DNA of 64,000 nucleotides from positions 102,793 to 166,792 of the forward strand of contig JAGNLM010000003.1 in assembly GCA_017999615.1 (NCBI GenBank), in the 5' to 3' direction. Position 1 is the first letter of the stretch; each line of letters begins with the position of its first letter. Below the pieces are notes generated by a model, which did not search any database, was not told the origin of the DNA, and saw only the letters and a list, made by a program, of their open reading frames with translations. This stretch comes from Gammaproteobacteria bacterium. GTDB lineage: Bacteria; Pseudomonadota; Gammaproteobacteria; JAABTG01. Shown here piece by piece: positions 43,892 through 57,461 of this stretch. The position numbers were made by a program, and so were the translations under genes.

Positions 43892-44905
43892 TCACTTCGC
43901 CTTCATCAGGGCGAGCGTGGTGTCGAGCATGCGGTTGCAGAAGCCCCACTCGTTGTCGTACCAGGACAGGACCTTCACCAGCTTGCCGTCGATGACCTTG
44001 GTGAGGCCCGCGTCGTAGGTGGAGGAGACGGCGGTGTGGTTGAAGTCGATGGAGACGAGCGGCTCCTCGTTGTAGGCGAGGATCCCCTTCAGCTCGCCCT
44101 GCGCGGCCTCCTTCAGGATCGCGTTGACCTCGTCCTTGCTCGTCGGGCGCGCGGCCTCGAAGGTGAGGTCCACCACCGAGACGTTGATCGTCGGCACGCG
44201 CATCGCGAAGCCGTCGAGCTTGCCGTTCAGCTCGGGGAGCACGAGGCCGACCGCCGCCGCGGCGCCGGTCTTGGTGGGGATCATGGACATGGTGGCCGAG
44301 CGGGCCCGGCGCAGGTCCTTGTGGAAGACGTCGGTGAGGACCTGGTCGTTGGTGTAGGAGTGGATGGTCGTCATCAGGCCGCGCACGACGCCGATCTTCT
44401 CGTGCAGCGGGGCCACCAGGGGCGCGAGGCAGTTGGTGGTGCAGGAGGCGTTGGAGATGATCGTGTCCGAGGCCTTCAGCGTCTTGTGGTTGACGCCGTA
44501 GACGACGGTGGCGTCGATGTCCTTGCCGCCCGGCGCCGAGATGATGACCTTCTTCGCGCCGCCGGCGAGGTGCGCGCCCGCCTTCTCCTTGCTGGTGAAG
44601 AGGCCCGTGCACTCCATCACCACGTCCACTCCGAGCTCGCCCCAGGGCAGCTTCGCGGGGTCGTGCTGGGAGAGGACCCGGATGCGGTCGCCGTTGACCA
44701 CCAGGGAGTCGCCGTCCACCGCGACGCTGCCCGCGAACTTGCCGTGAACGGTGTCGTAGCGCGTCAGGTGCGCGTTGATGCTGGCGTCGCCCAGATCGTT
44801 GACTGCGACGATCTGGATCTCCCCGGTCCGGCCCGCATCGTAGAGCGCGCGCAGGATGTTGCGGCCGATGCGCCCGTAGCCGTTGATTGCGACCTTGATT
44901 GCCAT
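43892..44905 (-). CDS. gap: Glyceraldehyde-3-phosphate dehydrogenase, type I
   Basis: 337 residues. NAD(P)-binding start [16 protein letters not shown], catalytic C155 in [13 protein letters not shown] and C-terminal [15 protein letters not shown]. It reduces 1,3-bisphosphoglycerate in the Calvin cycle. The residue after the second strand (VAVNDLGD) has Asp, suggesting NAD preference, but dual use is common. GGGAGG precedes the ATG. Confidence 0.96.
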   Translation of the reverse strand: MAIKVAINGYGRIGRNILRALYDAGRTGEIQIVAVNDLGDASINAHLTRYDTVHGKFAGSVAVDGDSLVVNGDRIRVLSQHDPAKLPWGELGVDVVMECTGLFTSKEKAGAHLAGGAKKVIISAPGGKDIDATVVYGVNHKTLKASDTIISNASCTTNCLAPLVAPLHEKIGVVRGLMTTIHSYTNDQVLTDVFHKDLRRARSATMSMIPTKTGAAAAVGLVLPELNGKLDGFAMRVPTINVSVVDLTFEAARPTSKDEVNAILKEAAQGELKGILAYNEEPLVSIDFNHTAVSSTYDAGLTKVIDGKLVKVLSWYDNEWGFCNRMLDTTLALMKAK

Positions 44906-44961
44906 GTTGCTCTAGCCTCCCTCAACGCATTGATCTTTCGAATGAACGCGAAACCGCGGGC

Positions 44962-46962
44962 TCAGGCGGCGAGGACTTCCTCGAGTGCCTGGACCACGTT
45001 CTCCGTGGTGAATCCGAAGTGCTTGAACAGGGCCCCCGCGGGGCCCGATTCGCCGAAGCTGCGCATGCCGACGACCCGGCCTGCGGTCCCCACGTACTTG
45101 TACCACCCGTCCGCGACGAGCGCCTCGAGCGCGACCCGCGCGGCGACCGCCGCCGGCAGCACGGACTCGCGGTAGGCGGCGTCCTGGGCGTCGAACACGT
45201 CGGTCGAGGGCATGGACACGACCCGTACCCGCCGTCCCCGGTCGTTCAGCCGGCGGGCGGCGTCGACCGCGAGGGCGACCTCGGAGCCCGTGGCGATCAG
45301 GATCGCCTCCGGCCCCCCGGTGGGCTCCAGGAGCACGTAGCCGCCGCGGGCGACGGCGGCCATCTGCGCCGGGGTGCGCGGCTGGTGGGCGAGGTTCTGG
45401 CGCGACAGGACGAGGCTCGTGGGCCCGGTCCGGCGCTCGAGCGCGGCCTTCCAGGCGAGGGCGGTCTCCACCGCGTCGGCCGGGCGCCACACCGACATGT
45501 TGGGCGTCAGGCGCAGGGCCGCGACCTGCTCCACCGGCTGGTGGGTCGGGCCGTCCTCGCCGAGGCCGATCGAGTCGTGCGTGTAGACGAAGACGCAGCG
45601 CTGCTTCATCAACGCTGCCATGCGCACCGCGTTGCGCGCGTAGTCCATGAAGACGAGGAACGTGCCGCCGTAGGGGATGAACCCGCCGTGCAGGGCGGCG
45701 CCGTTCATGAGGGCCGACATCCCGAACTCGCGCACGCCGTAGTGGACGTAGTTGCCCGAGGCGTCGTCCCTGCGCACGCCCTTCGATCCCTTCCAGAGCG
45801 TCAGGTTCGAGCCGGCGAGGTCGGCCGAGCCGCCGAGGAGTTCCGGCAGCAGCGGACCGAAGCCGTCGAGCGCGTTCTGCGAGGCCTTGCGGGTCGCGAT
45901 GCTCTCGGCCTTCGCGGCCACGGCGTCCACGAAGGCGCTGGCCTTCTCCTCCCAGTCCGCGGGGAGATCGCCGGCGAGGCGCCTCTCGAGCTCGGCCGCG
46001 AGCTCGGGGAAGGCGGCCCGATAGGCCACGAAGCGCTCCCGCCACTCGTCCTGCGCCGCGGCGCCCCGGACGCGGGCGCTCCAGGCGGCGTAGATCTCCT
46101 CGGGGATCACGAAGGGCGGGTGGGGCCAGCCGATGTTCTCGCGGGTCGCCGCGACCTCCTCCTCGCCGAGGGGCGAGCCGTGGCAGTCGTGGCTCCCGGC
46201 GAGGTTCGGGGAGCCGTAGCCGATGACGGTCTTGCAGCAGACGAGGGTCGGGCGGTCGCGCTCGGCGCGCGCCTCCTCGGCCGCCCGCCGGATGGAGGCG
46301 GCGTCGTGGCCGTCCACGTCCCGAATGACGTGCCAGCCGTAGGCCTCGAAGCGCGCGGGGGTGTCGTCGGTGAGCCAGCCCTCGACGTGGCCGTCGATGG
46401 AGATCCCGTTGTCGTCGTAGAAGGCGACGAGCTTGCCGAGCCCCCAGGTGCCGGCGAGGGAGCAGACCTCGTGGGAGATCCCCTCCATCATGCAGCCGTC
46501 ACCGAGGAAGACGTAGGTGTAGTGGTCCACCACGGCGTGGCCGGGCCGGTTGAACTGGGCGGCCAGGACCTTCTCGGCGAGCGCCATACCGACGGCGTTG
46601 GCGAGCCCCTGGCCGAGCGGGCCGGTGGTGGTCTCCACGCCCGGGGTGTAGCCGTGCTCGGGGTGGCCGGGGGTCTTCGAGTGCAGCTGGCGGAACTGCC
46701 TGAGGTCCTCCAGGGAGAGCTCGTAGCCCGAGAGGTGCAGCAGGGAGTAGAGCAGCATCGAGCCGTGGCCGTTCGAGAGCACGAAGCGGTCGCGGTCCGG
46801 CCACGCGGGGTCGGCCGGGTTGTGCTTGAGGAAGTCGTTCCAGAGCACCTCGGCGATGTCCGCCATGCCCATCGGCGCGCCGGGGTGTCCCGACCGGGCC
46901 TTCTGGACCGCGTCCATGCTGAGGGCGCGGATGGCGTTCGCGAGGTCTCTCCGGGAGGGCAT
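44962..46962 (-). CDS. tkt: Transketolase
   Basis: 666 residues from ATG 46962 (AGGAGA upstream). Thiamine diphosphate motif [20 protein letters not shown]...FYDDN. The N-terminus carries [12 protein letters not shown], and the central region [14 protein letters not shown] with a conserved His. It transfers two-carbon units in ribulose phosphate regeneration. First gene of the operon, divergent from metK. Confidence 0.96.
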   Translation of the reverse strand: MPSRRDLANAIRALSMDAVQKARSGHPGAPMGMADIAEVLWNDFLKHNPADPAWPDRDRFVLSNGHGSMLLYSLLHLSGYELSLEDLRQFRQLHSKTPGHPEHGYTPGVETTTGPLGQGLANAVGMALAEKVLAAQFNRPGHAVVDHYTYVFLGDGCMMEGISHEVCSLAGTWGLGKLVAFYDDNGISIDGHVEGWLTDDTPARFEAYGWHVIRDVDGHDAASIRRAAEEARAERDRPTLVCCKTVIGYGSPNLAGSHDCHGSPLGEEEVAATRENIGWPHPPFVIPEEIYAAWSARVRGAAAQDEWRERFVAYRAAFPELAAELERRLAGDLPADWEEKASAFVDAVAAKAESIATRKASQNALDGFGPLLPELLGGSADLAGSNLTLWKGSKGVRRDDASGNYVHYGVREFGMSALMNGAALHGGFIPYGGTFLVFMDYARNAVRMAALMKQRCVFVYTHDSIGLGEDGPTHQPVEQVAALRLTPNMSVWRPADAVETALAWKAALERRTGPTSLVLSRQNLAHQPRTPAQMAAVARGGYVLLEPTGGPEAILIATGSEVALAVDAARRLNDRGRRVRVVSMPSTDVFDAQDAAYRESVLPAAVAARVALEALVADGWYKYVGTAGRVVGMRSFGESGPAGALFKHFGFTTENVVQALEEVLAA

Positions 46963-47116
46963 CAGGATTCTCCTCACAGCAAGAAGGCAACGCCGGCGCC
47001 GCGTGGCCCCGGTCTCGTGGTTGGAAGGATCCTGGCCCCGAGGACGTCCTGGCGGGGCCCGTGTGGGCCAATTTTCCCCCCATCGGCGCCCGAGCGGCAA
47101 TAGCGGCGGCTGGGGT

Positions 47117-47122
47117 TATAAT
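47117..47122 (+). promoter_or_regulatory. Consensus -10 hexamer of the metK promoter
   Basis: A perfect TATAAT lies 48 bp before the metK ATG. No matching -35 is seen at the right spacing (GCGGCA at 47094-47099), so activator help or an extended -10 is possible. The leader of about 40 nt is short. Confidence 0.55.
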
Positions 47123-47169
47123 GCGCGGATCAGACCATCCCCCCTGCAACGTGGCGAGGACCCAACCCC

Positions 47170-48324
47170 ATGGCGGACAGCTTCCTCTTCACCTCCGAGT
47201 CGGTCTCGGAGGGGCACCCGGACAAGGTCGCCGACCAGGTATCGGACGCCGTTCTGGATGCCTACCTGGCTCAGGACCGCCGGGCCCGCGTGGCCTGCGA
47301 GACCCTGGTCAAGACCGGCATGGTGGTGCTCGCCGGGGAGATCACGAGCAACGCCTCGGTCGACTACGACCAGCTCGTGCGCCAGGCGATCCGGGAGATC
47401 GGCTACTCTGGCTCGGACATGGGCTTCGACTGGCAGACCTGCGCGGTGCTGACCGCCATCGGCAAGCAGTCGGGCGACATCGCCATGGGCGTCGACGAGA
47501 CCGGCGAGCACGAGCAGGGTGCCGGTGACCAGGGGCTGATGTTTGGCTACGCGACTCGCGAGACCGACGTCCTGATGCCGGCCCCCATCACCTACGCCCA
47601 CCGGCTGGTCGCCCGCCAGGCCGAGGTGCGCAAGGCCGGGCGCCTGCCGTGGCTGCGCCCGGACGCCAAGAGCCAGGTGACCTTCCGCTACGAGAACCAC
47701 CGGCCGGTGGCGATCGAGGCGGTGGTGCTCTCGACCCAACACGGGCCGGACGTGGGGATCACCACCCTGCGCGAGGCGGTGATGGAGGAGATCGTGAAGC
47801 CCGTGCTGCCGACCGAGTGGCTCACGCGGGAGACCCGCTACCACATCAATCCGACCGGGCGCTTCGTCATCGGCGGCCCGCTCGGCGACGCCGGGGTCAC
47901 GGGGCGCAAGATCATCGTGGACACCTACGGCGGCATGGGCCGCCACGGCGGCGGCGCCTTCTCGGGCAAGGACCCGAGCAAGGTCGACCGCTCGGCCGCC
48001 TACGCCGCGCGCTACGTCGCGAAGAACCTGGTGGCCGCGGGGCTCGCCGAGCGCTGCGAGATCCAGGTCTCCTACGCCATCGGCGTGGCCCGCCCGACCT
48101 CCATCTCGGTGGACACCTTCGGCACGGGGCGGGTCTCCGACGCGCGGCTCGCCGAGCTCATCCAGGCGCACTTCGACCTGCGCCCGAAGGGCCTCATCAC
48201 GATGCTCGACCTGCTGCACCCCATCTACCGCAGGACCGCGGCCTACGGCCATTTCGGGCGCGAGGAGTTCCCCTGGGAACGGGTGGACAAGGCCGAGGAG
48301 CTGCGCGAGGCGGCCGGCCTCTGA
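47170..48324 (+). CDS. metK: S-adenosylmethionine synthetase
   Basis: 384 residues. Conserved [33 protein letters not shown], and the glycine-rich [19 protein letters not shown]. It makes SAM from methionine and ATP. It starts the metK-ahcY-metF set. Confidence 0.97.
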   Translation: MADSFLFTSESVSEGHPDKVADQVSDAVLDAYLAQDRRARVACETLVKTGMVVLAGEITSNASVDYDQLVRQAIREIGYSGSDMGFDWQTCAVLTAIGKQSGDIAMGVDETGEHEQGAGDQGLMFGYATRETDVLMPAPITYAHRLVARQAEVRKAGRLPWLRPDAKSQVTFRYENHRPVAIEAVVLSTQHGPDVGITTLREAVMEEIVKPVLPTEWLTRETRYHINPTGRFVIGGPLGDAGVTGRKIIVDTYGGMGRHGGGAFSGKDPSKVDRSAAYAARYVAKNLVAAGLAERCEIQVSYAIGVARPTSISVDTFGTGRVSDARLAELIQAHFDLRPKGLITMLDLLHPIYRRTAAYGHFGREEFPWERVDKAEELREAAGL

Positions 48325-48343
48325 AGCCGCCCGGCGCCACCGG

Positions 48344-48388
48344 CACCGCGACCGGCACTGCCGTCGACACCGACACCGCGACCGGCAC
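48344..48388 (+). repeat. 15-bp direct repeat in the metK-ahcY spacer
   Basis: CACCGCGACCGGCAC occurs at 48344-48358 and 48374-48388, 30 bp apart, in the 106-bp spacer. Neighbouring shorter units (GACACCGACACC, CACCGGCACC) give a quasi-periodic look. Confidence 0.75.
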
Positions 48389-48430
48389 CGAATCCCGAGC
48401 GACACCGAACAGCGAGACAGAGTCCAGAAC

Positions 48431-49752
<1,322 letters not shown>

Positions 49753-49753
<1 letters not shown>

Positions 49754-50613
49754 TGGAATCCCAACGCCGCCACCCCCGGACCTTCAGCTTCGAGTTCTTC
49801 CCCCCCAAGACGGAGGAAGGACAGGCGAAGCTGCGGGGGGTCCGCGACCGCCTGGCGCGCCTCGGGCCCCGGTTCTTCTCGGTGACTTACGGGGCCGGGG
49901 GCTCCACCCGGGACCGCACGCGGGAGACCGTGCTCGAGGTCCAGCGCGAGTCGGGGGTGGACTGCGCGCCCCACATCTCCTGCATCGGCGCGAGCCGCGA
50001 GAGCATCCGCGAGATGCTCGAGGACTACCGCGCCCAGGGGATCGCGCGCCTCGTGGCGCTGCGCGGCGACATGCCCTCGGGGATGCACGAGCCGGGCGAC
50101 TTCCGCTATGCGCGCGACCTCGTCGAGTTCATCCGCGCCGAGACCGGGCGCCACTTCCACATCGAGGTGGCGGCCTACCCCGAGTTCCACCCCCAGGCGC
50201 GCAGCGCGCCGGCGGACCTCGAGGCCTTCCGGAACAAGGTGGAGGCGGGTGCCGACGGCGCGATCACCCAGTATTTCTTCAACGCCGACGCCTACCTGCG
50301 CTTCGTGGAGAGCTGCGAGGCGATGGGGCTCGCCGTGCCCATCGTCCCCGGGATCATGCCGATCACGAATTACGCCCAGCTCGCGCGCTTCTCGGACGCC
50401 AGCGGCGCGGAGATCCCGCGCTGGCTGCGCAGGCGCCTGGAGGCCCTCGGCGAGGACGCCGGGGCCATCGCCGAGCTCGGTGCCGATGTGGTGAGCGAGC
50501 TCTGCGCCCGCCTGCTCGAAGAGGGCGCGCCGGGGCTGCACTTCTACACGATGAATCGCGCCGAGCCGACGCTCGCCATCTGGGAGCGCCTGGGTCTCGG
50601 CGGGCGGGGGTAG
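49753..50613 (+). CDS. metF: 5,10-methylenetetrahydrofolate reductase
   Basis: 286 residues, the bacterial MetF length. FSFEFFPPKTEEGQAKL (with the catalytic Glu), FSVTYGAGGSTRDRT, LVALRGDMPSG, and the late ITQYFFNADAYLRFVE. It supplies 5-methyl-THF for homocysteine methylation. Translationally coupled to ahcY, so the methyl cycle genes are co-regulated. Confidence 0.95.
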
Positions 50614-50713
50614 GGCGCTGCCGGGGGTGCCGCCCCGGCCCTGCTCGACACCCTCCCGGGGCGGGACGCGCGCCCCTCCACCCTCACGGGGTCCCTGCTA
50701 GACTGTCGTGCGG

Positions 50714-52156
50714 ATGAGCGAGGAGACGCCGAGGTCGGTCGCCGGTTCGGGGGGAGGAGAGCTCCCGACGCTGGTATTGATCGACGACGACCCGCTCATC
50801 GCCGAGTCCCTCGCCTTCGTGCTGCGGGACGAGTACGCGGTCTCCGTCGCGGCGACTCGGGCCGATGCCCGGGCGCTCCTGCAGCGCCTCCCGCAACCTC
50901 CCGCGCTGGCACTGGTGGACCTCGGGCTGCCGCCCACGCCCCACTCGCCCGAGGAGGGCTTCACGCTGGTGGGCGAGCTGCTCGCCTTCAACCCGCGCAT
51001 GAAGATCCTCATCCTCTCGGGCCAGAGCGACCGCCGGAACATCCAGCACGCGCTCACCCTCGGCGCGGTCGACTTCGTTCCGAAGCCGACCGACGTCCCG
51101 CTGCTGAAGGCCCGGCTCGCGCACCAGCTGATGCTGCTTGACGCCGAGCGGGTCGAGGCCGAGCAGCCGGTGGAGACCTGCGGGCTCCTCGGCGGCAGTC
51201 CGGCCATGGCCACCCTGCGGGCCCAGGCCCGGCAGTTCGCGGACACGCCCTTCCCGGTGCTGATCGAGGGCGAGTCCGGCAGCGGCAAGGAGCTCGTCGC
51301 CCAGTGCCTGCACTCGAGCAGCCAGCGGGCCGGGGAGCCGTTCCTCACCCTGAACTGCGCGGCGATGGCCGCGGACCTGATCGAGGCGCAGCTCTTCGGC
51401 CACGCCCGCGGGGCCTTCACCGGGGCGACCTCCGCGCGCTCGGGCTTCTTCGAGGAGGCTGGCACCGGCACCCTGTTCCTCGACGAGGTCGGGGAGTTTC
51501 CCCTCGAGCTGCAGCCGAAGCTCCTGCGCGTGCTCGAGAACGGCGAGTACTACCGGGTGGGCGAGACCCGCCCGCGGCGCTCCTCGGCGCGGATCATCGC
51601 GGCGACCAACCGCGACCAGCGCGAGCAGGTGCGCACCGGGCGCTTCCGCGAGGACCTCTACCACCGGCTCGGCGTGCTCACCATCCGGGTTCCCCCCCTG
51701 CGGGAGCGGGGCGAGGACGCGCTCGAGCTCCTCGACCACTTCCGTCAGCTCTACTCCGGCAGCCTCGCGCCCTTCTCCATGGACGAGGAGGCCCGGCGGC
51801 GCCTGGCGCGCTACCCCTTCCCGGGCAACGTCCGGGAGCTGCGCAACATCGTCATCCGGCTCGCCGCCAAGCACGCGGGGGAGCGGGTGACGCGGGCGGT
51901 GCTCGACGCGGAGCTCGACCCGGACCTGGCCGCACCGCTCCCGGCGGGCGAGGAGGGGCTGGACGAGCGCGCGGAGCAGCAGATCCGGGCGACCGGGTTC
52001 CAGCTCGACGGGGTGCTCACCGAGTGGGAGCGCCGCTACGTGAACGCTGCGCTGCGGCTCGCCCAGGGCAACCTGAGCCAGGCCGCGCGTCTGCTCGGGG
52101 TGAACCGGACCACGCTCTACAGCCGGATCCAGCGCCTGAACGGAGCGGGGCCCTAG
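50714..52156 (+). CDS. Sigma-54-dependent response regulator at head of pilus operon
   Basis: 480 residues. Receiver domain (about 20-135) with D24-D26 acidic pocket and D69 in ALVDLGLP as phosphoacceptor. AAA+ domain has Walker A GESGSGKE, the sigma-54 contact loop GAFTGA, and Walker B GTLFLDEVGEFP. C-terminal Fis-type helix-turn-helix NLSQAARLLGVNRTTLYSRIQ. The receiver resembles those of PrsR-type regulators. ATG 50714 or GTG 50708 may be the start. No histidine kinase is beside it. It is 1 bp from the MshM-like gene, suggesting control of the pilus genes through sigma-54. Confidence 0.88.
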   Translation: MSEETPRSVAGSGGGELPTLVLIDDDPLIAESLAFVLRDEYAVSVAATRADARALLQRLPQPPALALVDLGLPPTPHSPEEGFTLVGELLAFNPRMKILILSGQSDRRNIQHALTLGAVDFVPKPTDVPLLKARLAHQLMLLDAERVEAEQPVETCGLLGGSPAMATLRAQARQFADTPFPVLIEGESGSGKELVAQCLHSSSQRAGEPFLTLNCAAMAADLIEAQLFGHARGAFTGATSARSGFFEEAGTGTLFLDEVGEFPLELQPKLLRVLENGEYYRVGETRPRRSSARIIAATNRDQREQVRTGRFREDLYHRLGVLTIRVPPLRERGEDALELLDHFRQLYSGSLAPFSMDEEARRRLARYPFPGNVRELRNIVIRLAAKHAGERVTRAVLDAELDPDLAAPLPAGEEGLDERAEQQIRATGFQLDGVLTEWERRYVNAALRLAQGNLSQAARLLGVNRTTLYSRIQRLNGAGP

Positions 52157-52157
52157 G

Positions 52158-53894
<1,737 letters not shown>

Positions 53895-53932
53895 CAGGGG
53901 GGGCTGCCCGGACCGGGCAGGCGAGCAGAAAA

Positions 53933-55606
53933 ATGGCAAGAATCCACCGCATCTCGTTCTATCTGGCGGCTGGGCTTCTCCTCGGGGCCTGCGCCGTGCC
54001 GGTGTTGCCGGAGCGCGATCCCTCGCCGGGGCACCTGAAGCCCCAGGCCGCGACGCTGCCGGAGACCATCCCCGAGCCGGTGGGCCAGGTGCCCATCCTC
54101 CCCCCGCCGCGGCCCGCTCCGCGGCTCGAGACCTACACCGTGGTGGTCAACGACGTCCCGGTCCGCGACCTGCTCTTCGCCCTGGCCCGCGACGCCAAGG
54201 TCAACGTGGACATCGCCCCGGGGCTGACCGGCAACGTCACCCTGAACGCGATCGACCAGACCCTGCCCCAGATCCTGGAGCGGCTCTCCGAGCAGCTCGA
54301 CCTGCGCTACACCATGCAGGGCAACCTGGTCACGGTCGGGCCAGACGCACCGTATCTCCACACCTACAAGGTGGACTACGTCAACATGGCCCGCGACACC
54401 CAGACCAGCATTCAGGTCGCGAGCCAGGTGTCGTCCACGACCCCCGGCGGGCGGGGCGGTGGGGGCAGTACGTCGGGCGGCGCCAACTCCACCACCAGCA
54501 TCACCAACACCTCGGCCAACCGATTCTGGGAGACCCTCGCCCAGAACATCCTGAACATCCTGGGGGAGAAGGGCGCGGGCGGCGGCGGGGCCGGGGGCAG
54601 GGTGACCTCCACCTCGTCGGTCATCGTCAACCCGGAGACCGGCATCGTCACCGTGCGCGCCACCGCGCGCGAGCACCGCGTGATCGCCGACTACCTGAGC
54701 CAGATGATGGCGAGCGCCCACCGCCAGGTCCTCATCGAGGCGACCGTGGTCGAGGTGGAGCTCTCCGACCAGTACGAGGCCGGCGTGGACTGGACGAACC
54801 TAGCCAAGGGCTCGGGCTTCCTGGCCACGCAGACCTCGCCGAGCTCCACCACCAACCCGTTCTTCATCCTGAAATACCTCGGGCCCGACGCCGACATCTA
54901 CGGCACCATCCGCCTGCTGAGCGCCTACGGCCAGGCGCGCGTCCTCTCGAGCCCGAAGCTCATGGTGCTCAACAACCAGAGCTCGGTGCTGAAGGTCGTG
55001 CGCAACGTGGTCTACTTCCAGATCGACGTGACCAACACCCTGGGCACCACCACCCAGCCCTCCCAACAGCAGTCGGAGACCAACATCTACACGGTGCCCG
55101 TCGGGCTCGTGATGAACGTGACCCCCCAGATCAGCGAGAGTGAACAGGTCATCCTGAACGTGCGCCCGAGCATCTCGAGCATCGTGCGCTACGTGCAGGA
55201 CCCCAACCCGGCGCTCTACCAGACGGGGCTCATCCTGGACACGCAGATCGCGAACCTGGTCCCCGAGGTGGAGACCCGGGAGCTGGAGTCGGTCCTGCGC
55301 GTCAGCAGCGGCCAGGTTGCGGTGCTCGGCGGGCTGATGAAGGACGAGGTGAGCCGCAAGCAGAGCGGGATCCCGTTCCTGAAGGACATCCCGATCCTCG
55401 GCAACGCCTTCTCCTATCGCAGCGACGAAAACATCAAATCCGAGCTGGTCATCTTCATCCGCCCCGTCGTCGTCCGCGACGCGAGCATCGAGACCGACCT
55501 GCAGGAGCTGCGCCCCTACCTCGAGCAGACGGTCCGCCCCGATCTCGGCCTGCCGGCCACCGTGGGCGGGGAGAAGATCCATGAGTCTGTTACTGGACGC
55601 CCTTAA
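53933..55606 (+). CDS. mshL: MshL/PilQ-type secretin
   Basis: 557 residues from ATG 53933. Lipoprotein signal with lipobox LLGACAVPV. N-domain at about 65-130 (VVNDVPVRDLLFALARDAKVNVDIAP). A Gly/Ser/Thr-rich insert lies at 167-222. The secretin pore domain follows (RVLSSPKLMVLNNQSSVLKV, VGLVMNVTPQISESEQVILNVRPSIS, GQVAVLGGLMKDEVSRKQSGIPFLKDIPILGNAF). It forms the outer-membrane gate for the pilus. Overlaps the next gene by 26 bp. Confidence 0.92.
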   Translation: MARIHRISFYLAAGLLLGACAVPVLPERDPSPGHLKPQAATLPETIPEPVGQVPILPPPRPAPRLETYTVVVNDVPVRDLLFALARDAKVNVDIAPGLTGNVTLNAIDQTLPQILERLSEQLDLRYTMQGNLVTVGPDAPYLHTYKVDYVNMARDTQTSIQVASQVSSTTPGGRGGGGSTSGGANSTTSITNTSANRFWETLAQNILNILGEKGAGGGGAGGRVTSTSSVIVNPETGIVTVRATAREHRVIADYLSQMMASAHRQVLIEATVVEVELSDQYEAGVDWTNLAKGSGFLATQTSPSSTTNPFFILKYLGPDADIYGTIRLLSAYGQARVLSSPKLMVLNNQSSVLKVVRNVVYFQIDVTNTLGTTTQPSQQQSETNIYTVPVGLVMNVTPQISESEQVILNVRPSISSIVRYVQDPNPALYQTGLILDTQIANLVPEVETRELESVLRVSSGQVAVLGGLMKDEVSRKQSGIPFLKDIPILGNAFSYRSDENIKSELVIFIRPVVVRDASIETDLQELRPYLEQTVRPDLGLPATVGGEKIHESVTGRP

Positions 55607-57461
55607 GAAGGCCGAGCAGTCCAAGCGCGAAAAGGTCGCCGAGGTTGCGGGCGGCCACCGGGGCCCTTCGGGCCAGCCCCAGGGGGGGACGCCCGTGCCG
55701 GGCGGTGACCTCGACCTGGAGTTGCGGCTCGAGCCCCTGCCGGAGGAGGGCCTGGCGGCGCAAGCCTCGGGCGTGGCGGCCGGAGGTTTCCGCGAGCCCG
55801 AGGCCGGTTCCGGCCGGGCCGAGCCGTCCCCGGGGTCCAGCGATGCGGCCGGGGCCAGCACCCTGCGCTTCGAGCGCGAGGGCGGGGCGGCCAGTGGGCC
55901 GCGGGTCGCCACCGGGGAGCTCGACCTGGAGGAGTTCGCGCGCAAGCTCTCCGAGGCGGGGCCCCCGACCATCGAAACCGGGGCGCTCGGCGTGTCGGAG
56001 CTGCGCGAGGGCAGTGTGACCGCCGCGCAGACGATGCCGTCCCTGAAGAACGTGCAGGCGGCCCTGAGGGAGTTCTACGGGGAGAGCACCGGTGCGGGCC
56101 CCGCGCCCCGCGCCGCCGTGCCGCCGCCCCGGACCTCGGGCGCGACCAGCGCCATCGAGACCCAGAGCTCCCAGCGCGCCGCCCGCAACGTCTTCGAGGC
56201 CAAGGAGGTCCCGGCCCGCAAGCGGCGCAAGGCCCTGGTGCCCCTCGGCGTCACCGCCGTCGCCCTGACGGGTCTCCTGGTCGGGGGGTACTACGCGACG
56301 CGCTCCTTCACCACCGTGAGGCCGTCCACCCTGGCGGTGTCCCGGCCCGCCCCGATCCCCGTGGCGTCCGTGCCGGCGCCGGCTCCGGCTCCGGCTCCGG
56401 CAGCACCCGCTCCGGCGGCGCCGGCTCCTGCTGCCGCTGCGCCCGCGCCCGTAGCGCCTGCACCGGCTCCCGCACCGACTTCCGCCGCACCCACCGTGGT
56501 GGCCCAGGCGGCGGCCCCCGAGGCCCCGCCCGTCGCGGCCGCCCCGGCACCGGCACCAGCAGCCCCCGCCACCGCACCGGCTGCGGCGGCTGCCCCGGCG
56601 CCCCGGGCGGCGCCAGCCCGCCCGGCGACCCCGGGGGTGCGGCCCTCCGACGAGGAGGCCTACCGCCTCGCGCTCGCCAGCCCGCCGCCTGCCCGGGCGC
56701 AGCCACCCGCGGCGGTGCAACCCGCTGCGGCTGCTGCCGCATCGTCCCCGGCGCCCGCGGCGTCCGCCCCGGCGGCTGCAGAGAGTGCGCCCGTGGTGCG
56801 TGCCCTGCCGTCCTCGCCGCGCCCCCGTGCCTCGTCCCCCGTGCGGGTGATGAGCCGCAGTGAGCCCGACCCGACCTACGTGCGGCTCGACCGCGCCTAT
56901 CAGGCCTTCCAGTCCGGCGACTACGAGCAGGCCCGCGAGCTCTACCGCCAGGTCCTCACCCGCGACCCGCGCAACCGTGACGCCCTGCTCGGGCTCGGGG
57001 CAGTCGCCACCGCCCAGGGCGAGAGCCAGCAGGCGCAGGCGGTATACCGCCGGGTGCTGAGCCAGAACCCCGGGGACCGCGTCGCCACGGCCGCCATCAG
57101 CAACCTGGGCGCGAGCCCGGGCGCGGCGGCGCCCCAGGGCGAGGCGCGCCTGAAGCAGGCCCTGGCCCAGGACCCGGGGGCGCCTTACCTCAACTTCTCC
57201 CTCGGCAACCTCTACGCCTCCCAGCGGCGCTGGTCGGAGGCCCAGCAGGCGTATTTCAACGCCTACCGCGCGGACAGCCGCAACGCCGACTACGCCCTCA
57301 ACCTCGCGGTCAGTCTCGACCGGCTGGGTAAGCCGCGCCAGGCGCTCGAGTACTACCGCCGGGCCCTGGAGACGGCCGGGCGGCAGTCGGCCTTCAGCGC
57401 CGACGCGGTACGCACCCGCATCCAGGTCCTCGAAGCTGCGGGGTCGGGCGAGGGGTCATGA
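55581..57461 (+). CDS. mshN: MshN-like TPR protein with membrane anchor
   Basis: 626 residues beginning MSLLLDALKKAEQSKREK, a signature of this family. One membrane helix at about 217-240. Next an Ala/Pro linker (248-420), then TPR repeats at about 430-620 (YQAFQSGDYEQARELYRQVLTRDPRNRDALLGLGAVA and two or three more). It probably recruits components in the periplasm. GspB/MshN-like proteins partner with the MshM/GspA ATPase. Confidence 0.85.
   Translation: MSLLLDALKKAEQSKREKVAEVAGGHRGPSGQPQGGTPVPGGDLDLELRLEPLPEEGLAAQASGVAAGGFREPEAGSGRAEPSPGSSDAAGASTLRFEREGGAASGPRVATGELDLEEFARKLSEAGPPTIETGALGVSELREGSVTAAQTMPSLKNVQAALREFYGESTGAGPAPRAAVPPPRTSGATSAIETQSSQRAARNVFEAKEVPARKRRKALVPLGVTAVALTGLLVGGYYATRSFTTVRPSTLAVSRPAPIPVASVPAPAPAPAPAAPAPAAPAPAAAAPAPVAPAPAPAPTSAAPTVVAQAAAPEAPPVAAAPAPAPAAPATAPAAAAAPAPRAAPARPATPGVRPSDEEAYRLALASPPPARAQPPAAVQPAAAAAASSPAPAASAPAAAESAPVVRALPSSPRPRASSPVRVMSRSEPDPTYVRLDRAYQAFQSGDYEQARELYRQVLTRDPRNRDALLGLGAVATAQGESQQAQAVYRRVLSQNPGDRVATAAISNLGASPGAAAPQGEARLKQALAQDPGAPYLNFSLGNLYASQRRWSEAQQAYFNAYRADSRNADYALNLAVSLDRLGKPRQALEYYRRALETAGRQSAFSADAVRTRIQVLEAAGSGEGS

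Noticed and set aside
47123..47169. SAM or SAH riboswitch before metK
   Set aside because: The leader after the TATAAT is only about 40 nt, and I see no SAH- or SAM-type core. A covariance search would settle it.
48325..48430. SAH riboswitch before ahcY
   Set aside because: The 106-nt spacer is repeat-like and lacks the conserved SAH core that I would expect near ahcY.
50714..52156. PEP-CTERM/exosortase regulator
   Set aside because: The receiver resembles PrsR, but there are no exosortase or PEP-CTERM proteins in the window, and pilus genes follow directly.
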